This document shows positions 1 through 6,662 of a stretch of DNA of 9,785 bases, piece by piece. Below the pieces are notes generated by a model, which was not told the DNA's origin, searched no databases, and saw only the letters and a list, made by a program, of their open reading frames with translations. Each line of letters starts with the position of its first letter. Position 1 is the stretch's first letter. The DNA comes from Gammaproteobacteria bacterium (GTDB lineage Bacteria; Pseudomonadota; Gammaproteobacteria; GCA-001735895), in contig WGBK01000170.1 in assembly GCA_015494335.1 (NCBI GenBank), forward strand, positions 1 to 9,785. Direction: 5' to 3'. The position numbers and the translations under genes were made by a program.

Positions 1-309
1 AAACTGGACGAGGCCAAGGCTCGCCACAAGGCCATGAAGGTCAAGCAGGATGCCCTCAGCGGACGCCTGCGCACCCGCGAGAAACTGCACGACGAACGCA
101 TCAGCGATGCCCTGGGTCGCTTCGAGGGCATGGAGGAGAAAATCGACCAGATGGAAGGCCGTGTCGATGCCTATGACCTGGGCCGCAACAAGTCCCTCGA
201 CGACGAGTTTGCCGAACTGGAAACCGAGGATGCCGTCGAGAACGAACTGGAGGCATTGAAGGCCCGCCTGAAGCCATCGTCTTCCTCCGGCGAGGACAAG
301 ACCAAATAA
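1..309 (+). CDS. pspA: Phage shock protein A (PspA/IM30 family), C-terminal part
   Basis: This is the last 102 residues of a PspA/IM30 protein; the reading frame is open from base 1, so the start lies upstream of the window. PspA is a peripheral inner-membrane coiled-coil protein that oligomerises on damaged or stressed membrane, and in enterobacteria it also inhibits the activator PspF. The visible part is highly charged helix. Its segment IDQMEGRVDAYDLG followed by KSLDDEFAELE matches my recollection of the C-terminal end of E. coli PspA (IDQMEAEAES, KSLDDQFAELK) nearly residue for residue. It ends in a hydrophilic tail rich in serine and charged residues (SSSSGEDKTK). It is the first visible gene of the psp cluster and is followed by a 115-base gap. 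The family is secure; only the N-terminal part is missing. Confidence 0.95.
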   Translation, partial: KLDEAKARHKAMKVKQDALSGRLRTREKLHDERISDALGRFEGMEEKIDQMEGRVDAYDLGRNKSLDDEFAELETEDAVENELEALKARLKPSSSSGEDKTK

Positions 310-356
310 GCTTGCCTCGCACCTGCGCTTGCCATATAAGACCCGCAGGGAAAGAA

Positions 357-373
357 AGTTTCCAATTGAAACT
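357..373. repeat. Small inverted repeat (AGTTTC / GAAACT) in the pspA-downstream gap
   Basis: The 6-base arms at 357-362 and 368-373 are exact reverse complements around a 5-base centre (CAATT). The right arm shares its last base with the left arm of the next, longer inverted repeat. It could be a protein-binding site upstream of the candidate sigma-54 promoter or a weak RNA hairpin. A 6-base repeat can arise by chance, so the call is tentative. Confidence 0.35.
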
Positions 374-397
374 GGCCGGCACCCTGGATGCCGGCCA
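373..397. repeat. 9-base perfect inverted repeat (TGGCCGGCA / TGCCGGCCA)
   Basis: The arms at 373-381 and 389-397 are perfect reverse complements around a 7-base loop (CCCTGGA). In RNA this would be a stable GC-rich hairpin ending 27 bases before the next start codon. There is no U-tract after it, so it is not a standard intrinsic terminator. It may be an mRNA processing or stability element that sets different levels of pspA and the downstream genes. It overlaps the sigma-54 promoter candidate listed separately. Confidence 0.6.
377..391 (+). promoter_or_regulatory. Candidate sigma-54 (-24/-12) promoter
   Basis: The sequence CGGCAC, five bases, then ATGC fits the sigma-54 consensus TGGCAC-N5-TTGC. 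The invariant GG (378-379) and GC (390-391) are exactly ten bases apart, and 8 of the 10 consensus positions match. Transcription would begin near 402-403, giving a leader of about 22 bases that contains the Shine-Dalgarno AGAAGG at 412-417 before the ATG at 425. Enterobacterial psp operons are sigma-54 dependent, but their promoter lies before pspA; this one would be internal. Because the match sits in a palindrome, the opposite strand also shows GG-N10-GC, so chance is possible. Confidence 0.4.
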
Positions 398-424
398 ACC
401 GCACAACAACCAGAAGGGTTCGAC

Positions 425-679
425 ATGAACAGCTATACCATGGTCGTCGTCATCGTCATTGCTGGCGTACTGGGCAACATCATCATGCGCTACCTGAAGA
501 TGCGCGAGAAAGAGATCACCCAACGCGCCCAGCCGCCGGTCAATGACGAGCTGAATGCACGACTCGACAAGATCGAAAAACGCCTGCAGGCCCTGGAAAC
601 CATCGTTACCGATTCCCGGTTCGACCTTGACCGCGCCTTCGAGGATCTGGAGAACGACAACGGCAGCGGGGAGCAATGA
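425..679 (+). CDS. Small membrane protein with PspB-like coil and PspC-like tail
   Basis: An 84-residue protein whose specific function I do not recognise. Residues about 5-22 are a hydrophobic helix (TMVVVIVIAGVLGNIIM), so it is probably anchored in the inner membrane. Residues about 40-65 form a charged heptad-like coil whose segment KIEKRLQALETIV parallels KLEQRIETLETIL in PspB encoded next door. Its end, VTDSRFDLDRAFEDLEN, parallels the end of PspC in this operon, VTSDRFELDRQFTDLEN. It therefore looks like an additional Psp component built from the same interaction modules. The ATG at 425 is preceded by AGAAGG at 412-417, and the upstream in-frame ATG at 329 lacks this support and would add a non-hydrophobic stretch. 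The stop is one base before pspB. A role as a partner of PspA, PspB or PspC is inferred. Confidence 0.88.
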   Translation: MNSYTMVVVIVIAGVLGNIIMRYLKMREKEITQRAQPPVNDELNARLDKIEKRLQALETIVTDSRFDLDRAFEDLENDNGSGEQ

Positions 680-680
680 C

Positions 681-908
681 ATGGCCGAAGACCTGATCGT
701 CATCCCGATCCTGTTCATGCTGGTGATCGCGCCGCTGTGGCTGATCCTGCACTACAGCTTCCGCCTCAAGTCCACCAAGTCCCTGTCGCGGGCGGACGAG
801 GAAACCCTGGCCGAGCTGTGGCACCAGTCGGAGAAGCTGGAACAGCGCATCGAAACCCTGGAAACCATTCTCGATACGGAAGCCCCCGGCTGGAGGGAAC
901 GACAATGA
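681..908 (+). CDS. pspB: Phage shock protein B (PspB)
   Basis: A 75-residue protein matching PspB in length and layout. Residues about 5-25 are a membrane helix containing the family pattern APLWLILHY (compare LPIWLWLHYS in E. coli as I recall it). After it come a basic stretch, a coiled coil (LAELWHQSEKLEQRIETLETIL) and the family ending DTEAPGWRER, close to DAEHPNWRDR in E. coli. PspB works with PspC in the inner membrane to sense envelope stress and draw PspA away from its transcriptional target. The ATG is one base after the preceding stop, with a purine-rich GGGGAG just upstream. The last four bases overlap the pspC start (ATGA), indicating coupled translation. The identification is secure. 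Confidence 0.95.
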   Translation: MAEDLIVIPILFMLVIAPLWLILHYSFRLKSTKSLSRADEETLAELWHQSEKLEQRIETLETILDTEAPGWRERQ

Positions 909-1309
909 AAACCCTGGACCCGCAACCCTCCCCGGACCGGCTCTACCGCGACATCCGCAACGGCAAGATCGCCGGGGTCTGCGCCGGCATTGCCGACTAC
1001 TATTCGCTGAACGCCAACTGGGTGCGCATCGGCTGTGTCGTCGCCGCGCTGATGTTCACGCCCACGGTTCTGGTGCTCTATGCCGTCGCAGCTTTCATGC
1101 TTCCCAAACGGCCGGAGAATCTCTACAGCAGCAACGATGAAGAGCAGTTCTGGCGCCGCTACCGGCGCTCGCCGAAGGAAACCCTGGGCGAAGCCCGCCA
1201 TCGCTTTCGGCAGCTGGAATCGCGTCTGCGCCAGCTCGAATACTATGTCACCTCCGACCGCTTCGAGCTGGACCGCCAGTTCACCGACCTGGAAAACAGC
1301 CGCCGATGA
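905..1309 (+). CDS. pspC: Phage shock protein C (PspC)
   Basis: A 134-residue PspC-domain membrane protein. Residues about 12-70 carry the domain: a basic entry (LYRDIRNGKIAGVCAGIADYY), then WVRI and a long hydrophobic segment through VLYAVAAFMLP. Residues about 90-130 form a coil ending LEYYVTSDRFELDRQFTDLE, equivalent to the E. coli PspC end (ERYVTSDTFTLRSRF, from memory). PspC is a sensor and effector that binds PspA and PspB at the inner membrane. The start at 905 is chosen because GGAGG at 892-896 lies 8 bases upstream and the domain begins shortly afterwards; the same frame stays open upstream to 737, but that stretch is pspB in another frame. The gene overlaps pspB and the following adaptor gene by ATGA, so all three are co-translated. 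It is about 15 residues longer than E. coli PspC. Confidence 0.95.
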   Translation: MKTLDPQPSPDRLYRDIRNGKIAGVCAGIADYYSLNANWVRIGCVVAALMFTPTVLVLYAVAAFMLPKRPENLYSSNDEEQFWRRYRRSPKETLGEARHRFRQLESRLRQLEYYVTSDRFELDRQFTDLENSRR

Positions 1310-2409
1310 AATACCTGCAACGCTATCCCTGGATCTTTTCCCTGCTGTTGATCCTTGCGCTGGGCCTGTGGATGGGCAGCGGCCGCATCCAGGCCGGGGT
1401 CGAGAGCGCTCCGACCGAGGACAAGCAGGCCGAAGCACCCTTGCCCCGAGTGCGCGTCGAGCCGGTGGTTCTGCAAAAGATCTCGCGCCGCATCCGTCTC
1501 TACGGACGCAGCGAGGCGGATCGCCACAGCGAAATCCGCAGCCGCATCAGCGGGCGCATCCAGAGCATCTCGGTGGAACGGGGCGATCGCGTGCGCAAGG
1601 GACAGGAATTGATGCGCATCGATCTCGAAAACCGCGAGCAGCAACTCGTGGCAGCACGAGCCCTGCAGGCACAACGCGAGCTGGAATACCGCAGCTCCAA
1701 GAAGCTCAACACCCAGGGCTACCAGGGCAAGGCCAAGCTGGCACAAAGTCTGGCGGCGCTGAAACAGGCCCAGGCCGAGGTTTCGCGCCTGCAGCAGGAG
1801 ATCCGCGACGCGCGCATTCTCGCACCCTTCGACGGCATCATCGGGGATCGACCGGTGGAAACCGGCGACTGGGTCAGCCGTGGTCAGACCCTGGCCCAGC
1901 TCTACGACCTGCAACCGCTGATCGCGCGCGGCGACGCCAGCCCCGACGACATGCGCAAGCTGACAACCGGCATGAGCGCAAGGGTACGGGTACACGGCGA
2001 GGAACAGGATTTTCCGGCGCGCATCCGCTACATTGCCCCGGCTGCCGACACCAGCACCGGCACCTTTCGCATCGAGGCCGCCTTCGACAACCCGCAGCTG
2101 CGCTTGCGGGCCGGTCTCGCCACCCGCATCGATATCGAGCTGGATGCCGTGGATGCCATGCACATCACCCCGGCCCTGTTCGCGCTCTCCGACAGCGGCG
2201 AACTGGGCGTCAAGTGGGTGAACAACGGCATCGTCCAGTTCACCCCCATCGATATCGTGCGCAGCGACGACGAGGGCGTCTGGATCACCGGTTTGCAGCC
2301 GGGCAGCCAGCTGATCGTGGTCGGCCAGGGTTTCGTGCGCCCCGGCGACCGGGTCGAGGCCGTGGAAAGCACTGCCACTCCTGCCGGCACCCCGGCCAAG
2401 AAAGGCTGA
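1306..2409 (+). CDS. RND efflux periplasmic adaptor (membrane fusion protein, HlyD/AcrA type)
   Basis: A 367-residue adaptor linking an inner-membrane RND pump to an outer-membrane channel. Residues about 10-24 are hydrophobic; no lipobox cysteine follows, so it is an anchored or signal-peptide-bearing protein rather than a lipoprotein. The lipoyl domain is split as usual, with a first half at about 76-106 (SGRIQSISVERGDRVRKGQ) and a second at about 170-202 (APFDGIIGDRPVETGDWVSRGQ). A Gln- and Leu-rich alpha-hairpin at 107-169 separates them. A beta-barrel domain follows (about 205-285, with TSTGTFRIEA) and then a membrane-proximal domain ending GQGFVRPGDRVE. The start overlaps the pspC stop as ATGA with only a weak Shine-Dalgarno, so translation probably depends on pspC. 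The permease starts one base after its stop. Substrate unknown; no TolC-type channel gene is in the window. Confidence 0.95.
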   Translation: MKYLQRYPWIFSLLLILALGLWMGSGRIQAGVESAPTEDKQAEAPLPRVRVEPVVLQKISRRIRLYGRSEADRHSEIRSRISGRIQSISVERGDRVRKGQELMRIDLENREQQLVAARALQAQRELEYRSSKKLNTQGYQGKAKLAQSLAALKQAQAEVSRLQQEIRDARILAPFDGIIGDRPVETGDWVSRGQTLAQLYDLQPLIARGDASPDDMRKLTTGMSARVRVHGEEQDFPARIRYIAPAADTSTGTFRIEAAFDNPQLRLRAGLATRIDIELDAVDAMHITPALFALSDSGELGVKWVNNGIVQFTPIDIVRSDDEGVWITGLQPGSQLIVVGQGFVRPGDRVEAVESTATPAGTPAKKG

Positions 2410-2410
2410 C

Positions 2411-5400
2411 ATGAACGCCTTCATCAACGCCGCGCTGAACCACTCGCGCACCATGATCATGATCTTCGTGCTGCTGGTAATCAGCGGCATGACGGCCTAT
2501 TTCGACATCCCCAAGGAAGCCGAGCCGGACATCGACATCCCCTATATCTATGTCTCCATCTCCCATGACGGCATCTCGCCCCAGGACGCGGAGCGGCTGC
2601 TGCTGCGACCGATGGAAAACCAGCTCAAGACTCTCGACGGCCTCAAGGAAATGACTTCCCGTGCCGAGGAAGGCCATGCCTCGGTCACCATGGAGTTCAT
2701 AGCCGGCTTCGATTCCGACAAGGCCCTGAACGATGTACGGGACAAGGTCAACCTGGCCAAGGGCGAGCTGCCCGAGGAAACGGAGGAACCGAGCATCCAC
2801 CCGGTGACCATGGCCGAGCAGAACCCGGTGATCCTGGTCAGCCTGTCCGGCGAGTTGCCAGAACGCGCGCTGATCCAGCTGGCGCGCCAGCTGCGCGATC
2901 GCCTGGAGGGCCTGCGCGAAGTGCTCAAGGTGGATATCGCCGGCGACCGCGACGACCAGCTCGAGGTCATCATCGACCCGCTGGCGCTGCAGGCTTACGA
3001 CCTGCAATACAGCGACATCTACCGCTTCGTCACCCGCAACAACCGGCTGGTGGCCGCCGGTACCCTGGACACCGGCAAGGGCCGTTTCGCGATCAAGGTT
3101 CCGGCCGTGTTCGAGAACATCGACGATATCCTCGACCTGCCGGTGAAGAGCGACGGCGACCGCATCCTGCGCATCCGCGATGTGGCCGAGTTGCGGCGCA
3201 GCTTCAAGGATCCCAACAGCTTCTCGCGCCTCAACGGCAAGGGTAACATCACCCTGGAAGTGAAGAAGCGCCCTGGCGAGAACATCATCACCACGGTGCA
3301 GAAGGTCAAGCAGCGGGTCGAGGAGGCGCGTCAGCTGTGGCCCGATCATGTCAAGGTGACCTACACCGCCGATCGCTCGGAAGAGGTCCACGACATGCTG
3401 AAGGATCTGCAGAACAATGTGCTGTCCGCGGTATTGCTGGTGGTCATCGTCATCATCGCCATCCTCGGACTGCGCACCGCCGGCCTGGTCGGCCTATCCA
3501 TTCCCGGCTCCTTTCTCAGTGGCCTGCTGATTCTCTATCTGATGGGCTACACGGTGAATATCGTCGTGTTGTTCGCCCTGATCATGGCCGTCGGCATGCT
3601 CGTGGACGGCTCCATCGTGGTCACCGAGTACGCCGACCGGGTGATGAACGAGGGTGTGCCGCCACGGCGCGCCTATGCCGAGGCGGCGCGCCGCATGGCC
3701 TGGCCCATCACCGCCTCCACCGCCACCACCCTGGCTGCCTTCGCACCGCTGATCTTCTGGCCGGGCATCATGGGCGAGTTCATGAAATTCCTGCCGATCA
3801 CGCTGATCGCAACCCTGACCGCCTCGCTGTTCATGGCATTGCTTTTCGTGCCCACTCTCGGCGGCGTATTCGGCAAGCCAAGGGAAATGCCCGAACGCAG
3901 CCGCCGGCGCCTGCTGCAGATGGACGAAGGCGATATCGAACAGGTCGATGGCTTCACCGGCTTCTATGTGCGGGTGCTGCGCGGCGCACTGCGCCATCCC
4001 GGCAAGGTGACCCTGGCCGCCATCCTGTTCGGCGTTCTGGTGTTCACGGCCTACGGTCAGTCCGGTCTCGGCGTTCAGTTCTTCCCCGAAGTGGAACCGG
4101 AGGGTGGCAATATCACCGTGCGCGGCTATGGTGATCTGTCGATTCATGAAAAGGATGCGCTGATGCGCGAGGTGGAGCAGCGCCTGGTCGGCATGCCGGA
4201 GATCGAAACCCTCTACACCCACAGCGGCGGTCGCGAGCAGGTCGGTTACCTGCGCTACAACCTGATCGACTGGCAAAAGCGGCGCAAGGCCAGCGAGATC
4301 ATTGCCGAGATGAAACAGAGGCTGGCCGATCTCGCCGGCATCGAGATCGAGGTCGGCAAGGACGAATCCGGCATCGGTGGCGGCAAGGATCTGCAGATCG
4401 AGATCAGCTCGAAGATACCCTCGCTGCTCGCGGATGCCGCCGCCAAGATCCGCCGGGCGCTGGAGAAAAACCCGAAGTTCGTGGATATCGACGACAGCCG
4501 TCCCAAACCCGGCATCGAATGGCGAATGGTGGTGGATCGCAGCAATGCCGCGCGCTACGGCGCCGATGCCTCGCTGGTAGGCAGCGCAGTGCAGTTGCTC
4601 ACCCACGGTCTGCGCGTCGGCGGCTTCCGCCCGGACGATGTCGATGACGAGTTGGATATCCGCATCCGCTTTCCACGGGAAGATCGCAGCCTTGACCAGC
4701 TTGACCAGCTGCGCATCCGCAGCAGCCACGGTCAGGTGCCGGTCACCCAGTTCGTTCGCATCGAGCCCCGGCCCAAGGTGGATGCCATCAAGCGCGTCAA
4801 CGCCCGGCGTGTGCTCAAGGTGCAGGCCAACATGGCCGAGGGCGCACTGCTCAGTCTGGAGCTGCCAAAGCTGAAGCAGGAACTCCCGTCCCTGGGTCTC
4901 GACCCGCGCGTGGAGATCGAGATCAAGGGCGAAAACCGCGAGCAGGCCGACTCCGAAGCCTTCCTCGAAAAGGCCTTCGTGGTCGCGCTGTTCGTCATGG
5001 CGATCATCCTGGTGACCCAGTTCAACAGTTTCTACCAGGCTTTCCTGATTCTCAGCGCGGTGCTGTTCTCCACCGTCGGCGTTTTCTTTGGCCTGTTGCT
5101 GTTCCAGAAACCCTTCGGCGTGGTCATGTCCGGTATCGGCGTGATCTCGCTGGCCGGCATCATCGTCAACAACAACATCGTGCTCATCGATACCTACAAT
5201 GTCCTGCGCAGCAAGGGCATGGAAGCCTTCGAAGCGATCCTGCGCACCGGTGCCCAGCGTCTGCGGCCGGTGCTGCTGACCACGGTCACCACCATCCTCG
5301 GGCTGCTGCCCATGGTGCTCGAGATCAACATCGACCTGTTCGGACGCAGCATCGATTTCGGCGGCCCCTCGACCCAGTGGTGGTCCCAGCTGGCCACGGC

Positions 5401-5542
5401 CGTGGCCGGCGGACTCGCCTTCGCCACGGTGCTGACCCTGATCGTCACCCCCTGCATGCTGGCCCTGAAGGAGGTGAAGAAAACCGGAACCCGCAAAACT
5501 ACGGAGGCTCAGAACCATGAACAATCGATTGCTGCCCACTAG
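2411..5542 (+). CDS. RND-superfamily efflux permease with atypical proton-relay residues
   Basis: A 1043-residue inner-membrane pump of normal RND length. It has the twofold layout: a membrane helix at about 12-32, a periplasmic porter/docking segment, a helix bundle from about 337 to 500, a second helix at about 530-550, a second periplasmic segment (starting FFPEVEPEGGNITV), and a last bundle from about 855 to 1020. The helix-4 signature reads VGMLVDGSIVVTEYADR, with Asp399 then Gly400 where AcrB has Asp407-Asp408. In helix 10 Asn920 (IIVNNNIVLID) stands where AcrB has Lys940; the Arg of RLRP (AcrB Arg971) and the following Thr are kept. A single DG is typical of heavy-metal RND pumps, but the N-terminal sequence does not look like CusA/CzcA. 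Neighbours suggest a role tied to envelope stress. Substrate (drug, lipid, metal) cannot be read from the sequence. Confidence 0.95.
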   Translation: MNAFINAALNHSRTMIMIFVLLVISGMTAYFDIPKEAEPDIDIPYIYVSISHDGISPQDAERLLLRPMENQLKTLDGLKEMTSRAEEGHASVTMEFIAGFDSDKALNDVRDKVNLAKGELPEETEEPSIHPVTMAEQNPVILVSLSGELPERALIQLARQLRDRLEGLREVLKVDIAGDRDDQLEVIIDPLALQAYDLQYSDIYRFVTRNNRLVAAGTLDTGKGRFAIKVPAVFENIDDILDLPVKSDGDRILRIRDVAELRRSFKDPNSFSRLNGKGNITLEVKKRPGENIITTVQKVKQRVEEARQLWPDHVKVTYTADRSEEVHDMLKDLQNNVLSAVLLVVIVIIAILGLRTAGLVGLSIPGSFLSGLLILYLMGYTVNIVVLFALIMAVGMLVDGSIVVTEYADRVMNEGVPPRRAYAEAARRMAWPITASTATTLAAFAPLIFWPGIMGEFMKFLPITLIATLTASLFMALLFVPTLGGVFGKPREMPERSRRRLLQMDEGDIEQVDGFTGFYVRVLRGALRHPGKVTLAAILFGVLVFTAYGQSGLGVQFFPEVEPEGGNITVRGYGDLSIHEKDALMREVEQRLVGMPEIETLYTHSGGREQVGYLRYNLIDWQKRRKASEIIAEMKQRLADLAGIEIEVGKDESGIGGGKDLQIEISSKIPSLLADAAAKIRRALEKNPKFVDIDDSRPKPGIEWRMVVDRSNAARYGADASLVGSAVQLLTHGLRVGGFRPDDVDDELDIRIRFPREDRSLDQLDQLRIRSSHGQVPVTQFVRIEPRPKVDAIKRVNARRVLKVQANMAEGALLSLELPKLKQELPSLGLDPRVEIEIKGENREQADSEAFLEKAFVVALFVMAIILVTQFNSFYQAFLILSAVLFSTVGVFFGLLLFQKPFGVVMSGIGVISLAGIIVNNNIVLIDTYNVLRSKGMEAFEAILRTGAQRLRPVLLTTVTTILGLLPMVLEINIDLFGRSIDFGGPSTQWWSQLATAVAGGLAFATVLTLIVTPCMLALKEVKKTGTRKTTEAQNHEQSIAAH

Positions 5543-5774
5543 CCTGCTGATCCTGAGCGTGGTGTTGCTCGGGGGCTGTTACAATTCCGAGCGTGTCAAT
5601 CAGACCAAGCAAATCACAACCACGCTCGGCCAGGAGATTCTTGACCTGAAAACAGCACTGGACCAGAGCGCCATCAATGAGAGCGAATATCGCTTGATGG
5701 TCGACAAGCTGGCCGAGGAAAGACTCGATGTATCGCTGAAGGACTTGCGCGACAAACCCGCAGAGGCAGATTGA
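5517..5774 (+). CDS. Small lipoprotein with a SHOCT-like C-terminal motif
   Basis: An 85-residue predicted lipoprotein. Residues 1-21 are a lipoprotein signal: Arg4, a hydrophobic stretch, and the lipobox LLGGC with Cys21 as the acylated residue. Tyr-Asn follow rather than Asp, which favours outer-membrane sorting. The remaining 64 residues are polar and helical. The part LKTALDQSAINESEYRLMVD resembles the SHOCT motif (a short helix, then a turn of the type G-x-I-[ST]-x-x-E-[FY]), with Ile-Asn-Glu-Ser-Glu-Tyr at the turn. The start lies 26 bases inside the permease gene, with GGAGG at 5503-5507 nine bases upstream, so it belongs to the pump operon. It might stabilise or localise the pump, or act in stress signalling. 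The lipoprotein nature is well supported; the function is unknown. Confidence 0.88.
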   Translation: MNNRLLPTSLLILSVVLLGGCYNSERVNQTKQITTTLGQEILDLKTALDQSAINESEYRLMVDKLAEERLDVSLKDLRDKPAEAD

Positions 5775-5781
5775 TTGCACA

Positions 5782-5810
5782 TTGCATGCAGACGGCGACA
5801 CTGCGAAAAT
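5782..5810 (+). promoter_or_regulatory. Weak candidate sigma-70 promoter before fabI
   Basis: TTGCAT at 5782-5787 and GAAAAT at 5805-5810 are separated by 17 bases and match the -35 and -10 consensus at 3 and 4 of 6 positions. It lies in the only noncoding gap (5775-5845) between the lipoprotein gene and fabI. No terminator is visible in this gap, so fabI may also be read from the upstream operon. The call rests on spacing and a modest match only. Confidence 0.25.
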
Positions 5811-5845
5811 GCGCCCTCGTAAAAAACTGAAAGAGGCCGTACACC

Positions 5846-6634
5846 ATGGGTTTCCTGGAAGGCAAGAAAGTCCTGATCGTAGGCGTCGCCAGTAACCGTT
5901 CCATCGCCTATGGCATTGCCAAGGCCATGCACCGGGAAGGCGCGACCCTGGCATTCACCTACCCCAACGACAAGCTCAAGGCGCGGGTCGAGAAATTCGC
6001 CGCCGAGTTCGGCTCGAGCATCGTGCTGCCCTGCGATGTCACCTCCGACGAGGACATCGATGCCCTGATGCCGGCCCTGGGCCAGCACTGGGAGCGCCTC
6101 GACGGTCTCGTGCACTCGGTAGCCTTTGCCCCGCGCGAGGCGCTGGACGGCGATTACCTGTCCCATCTCGACCGCGAAACCTTCCGCGTCGCAATGGACG
6201 TCAGCGCCTACTCCCTGAACGCCTTGGCCAGGGCCGCGCGCCCCATGATGCAGGGTGGCAATGGCGCCATCCTGACCCTGTCCTACCTCGGCGCCGAGCG
6301 CGTACTCCCCAACTACAATGTCATGGGCGTGGCCAAGGCCGCGTTGGAAGCCAGCGTGCGCTACCTCGCCGGCAGCCTCGGCCCGGAGGGCATCCGCGTC
6401 AACTCCATCTCGGCGGGACCGATCAAGACCCTGGCCGCTTCCGGCATCGGCAGCTTCAAGAAGATCCTCGATGAAGTCGAACACAATGCCCCGCTGCGGC
6501 GCAATGTGACCATCGACGATGTCGGCAATACCGGCGCCTTCCTCTGCTCCGAACTCGCCGCCGGCATCACCGGGGAAAACATCTATGTGGATTCGGGCTA
6601 TAACATCGTCGCCATGGGTGCCTTGGGCAACTGA
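5846..6634 (+). CDS. fabI: Enoyl-[acyl-carrier-protein] reductase (NADH), FabI
   Basis: A 262-residue cytoplasmic enzyme, the same length as E. coli FabI, that reduces trans-2-enoyl-ACP to acyl-ACP in the last step of each fatty acid elongation cycle. The N-terminus MGFLEGKKVLIVGVASNRSI is the FabI-type dinucleotide-binding start (G13 with VAS in place of the classical GxGxxG). The catalytic pattern is complete: Tyr147 and Tyr157 in SYLGAERVLPNYNVMG and Lys164, equal to E. coli Tyr146, Tyr156 and Lys163. SAGPIKTLAASGI of the substrate-binding loop is also conserved. Position 93, Gly in E. coli and a site of triclosan-resistance mutations, is Ala here (HSVAFAP). AAGAGG at 5831-5836 is a good Shine-Dalgarno 9 bases before the ATG. 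It follows the pump operon by 71 bases. The identification is very secure. Confidence 0.98.
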   Translation: MGFLEGKKVLIVGVASNRSIAYGIAKAMHREGATLAFTYPNDKLKARVEKFAAEFGSSIVLPCDVTSDEDIDALMPALGQHWERLDGLVHSVAFAPREALDGDYLSHLDRETFRVAMDVSAYSLNALARAARPMMQGGNGAILTLSYLGAERVLPNYNVMGVAKAALEASVRYLAGSLGPEGIRVNSISAGPIKTLAASGIGSFKKILDEVEHNAPLRRNVTIDDVGNTGAFLCSELAAGITGENIYVDSGYNIVAMGALGN

Positions 6635-6662
6635 AGCCCGTCAGCGGCCCACACCAAGGCAC

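Noticed and set aside
329..424. Upstream extension of the small psp gene to ATG 329
   Set aside because: The ATG at 425 has a well-placed AGAAGG and starts directly before a membrane helix; the extension would run through both inverted repeats and gives an Arg/Pro-rich leader unlike Psp proteins.
1080..2414. Long plus-strand open frame of 444 codons overlapping pspC and the adaptor
   Set aside because: Composition is dominated by Arg, Gly, Pro, Ala and His, typical of a shifted frame in high-GC DNA, while the adaptor frame carries clear lipoyl and barrel motifs.
3494..5539. Long open frame (681 codons) on the minus strand opposite the RND permease
   Set aside because: It is antisense to a fully conserved gene and is rich in His, Gln, Asp and Gly, the usual result of reading GC-rich codons on the opposite strand; no domain is recognisable.
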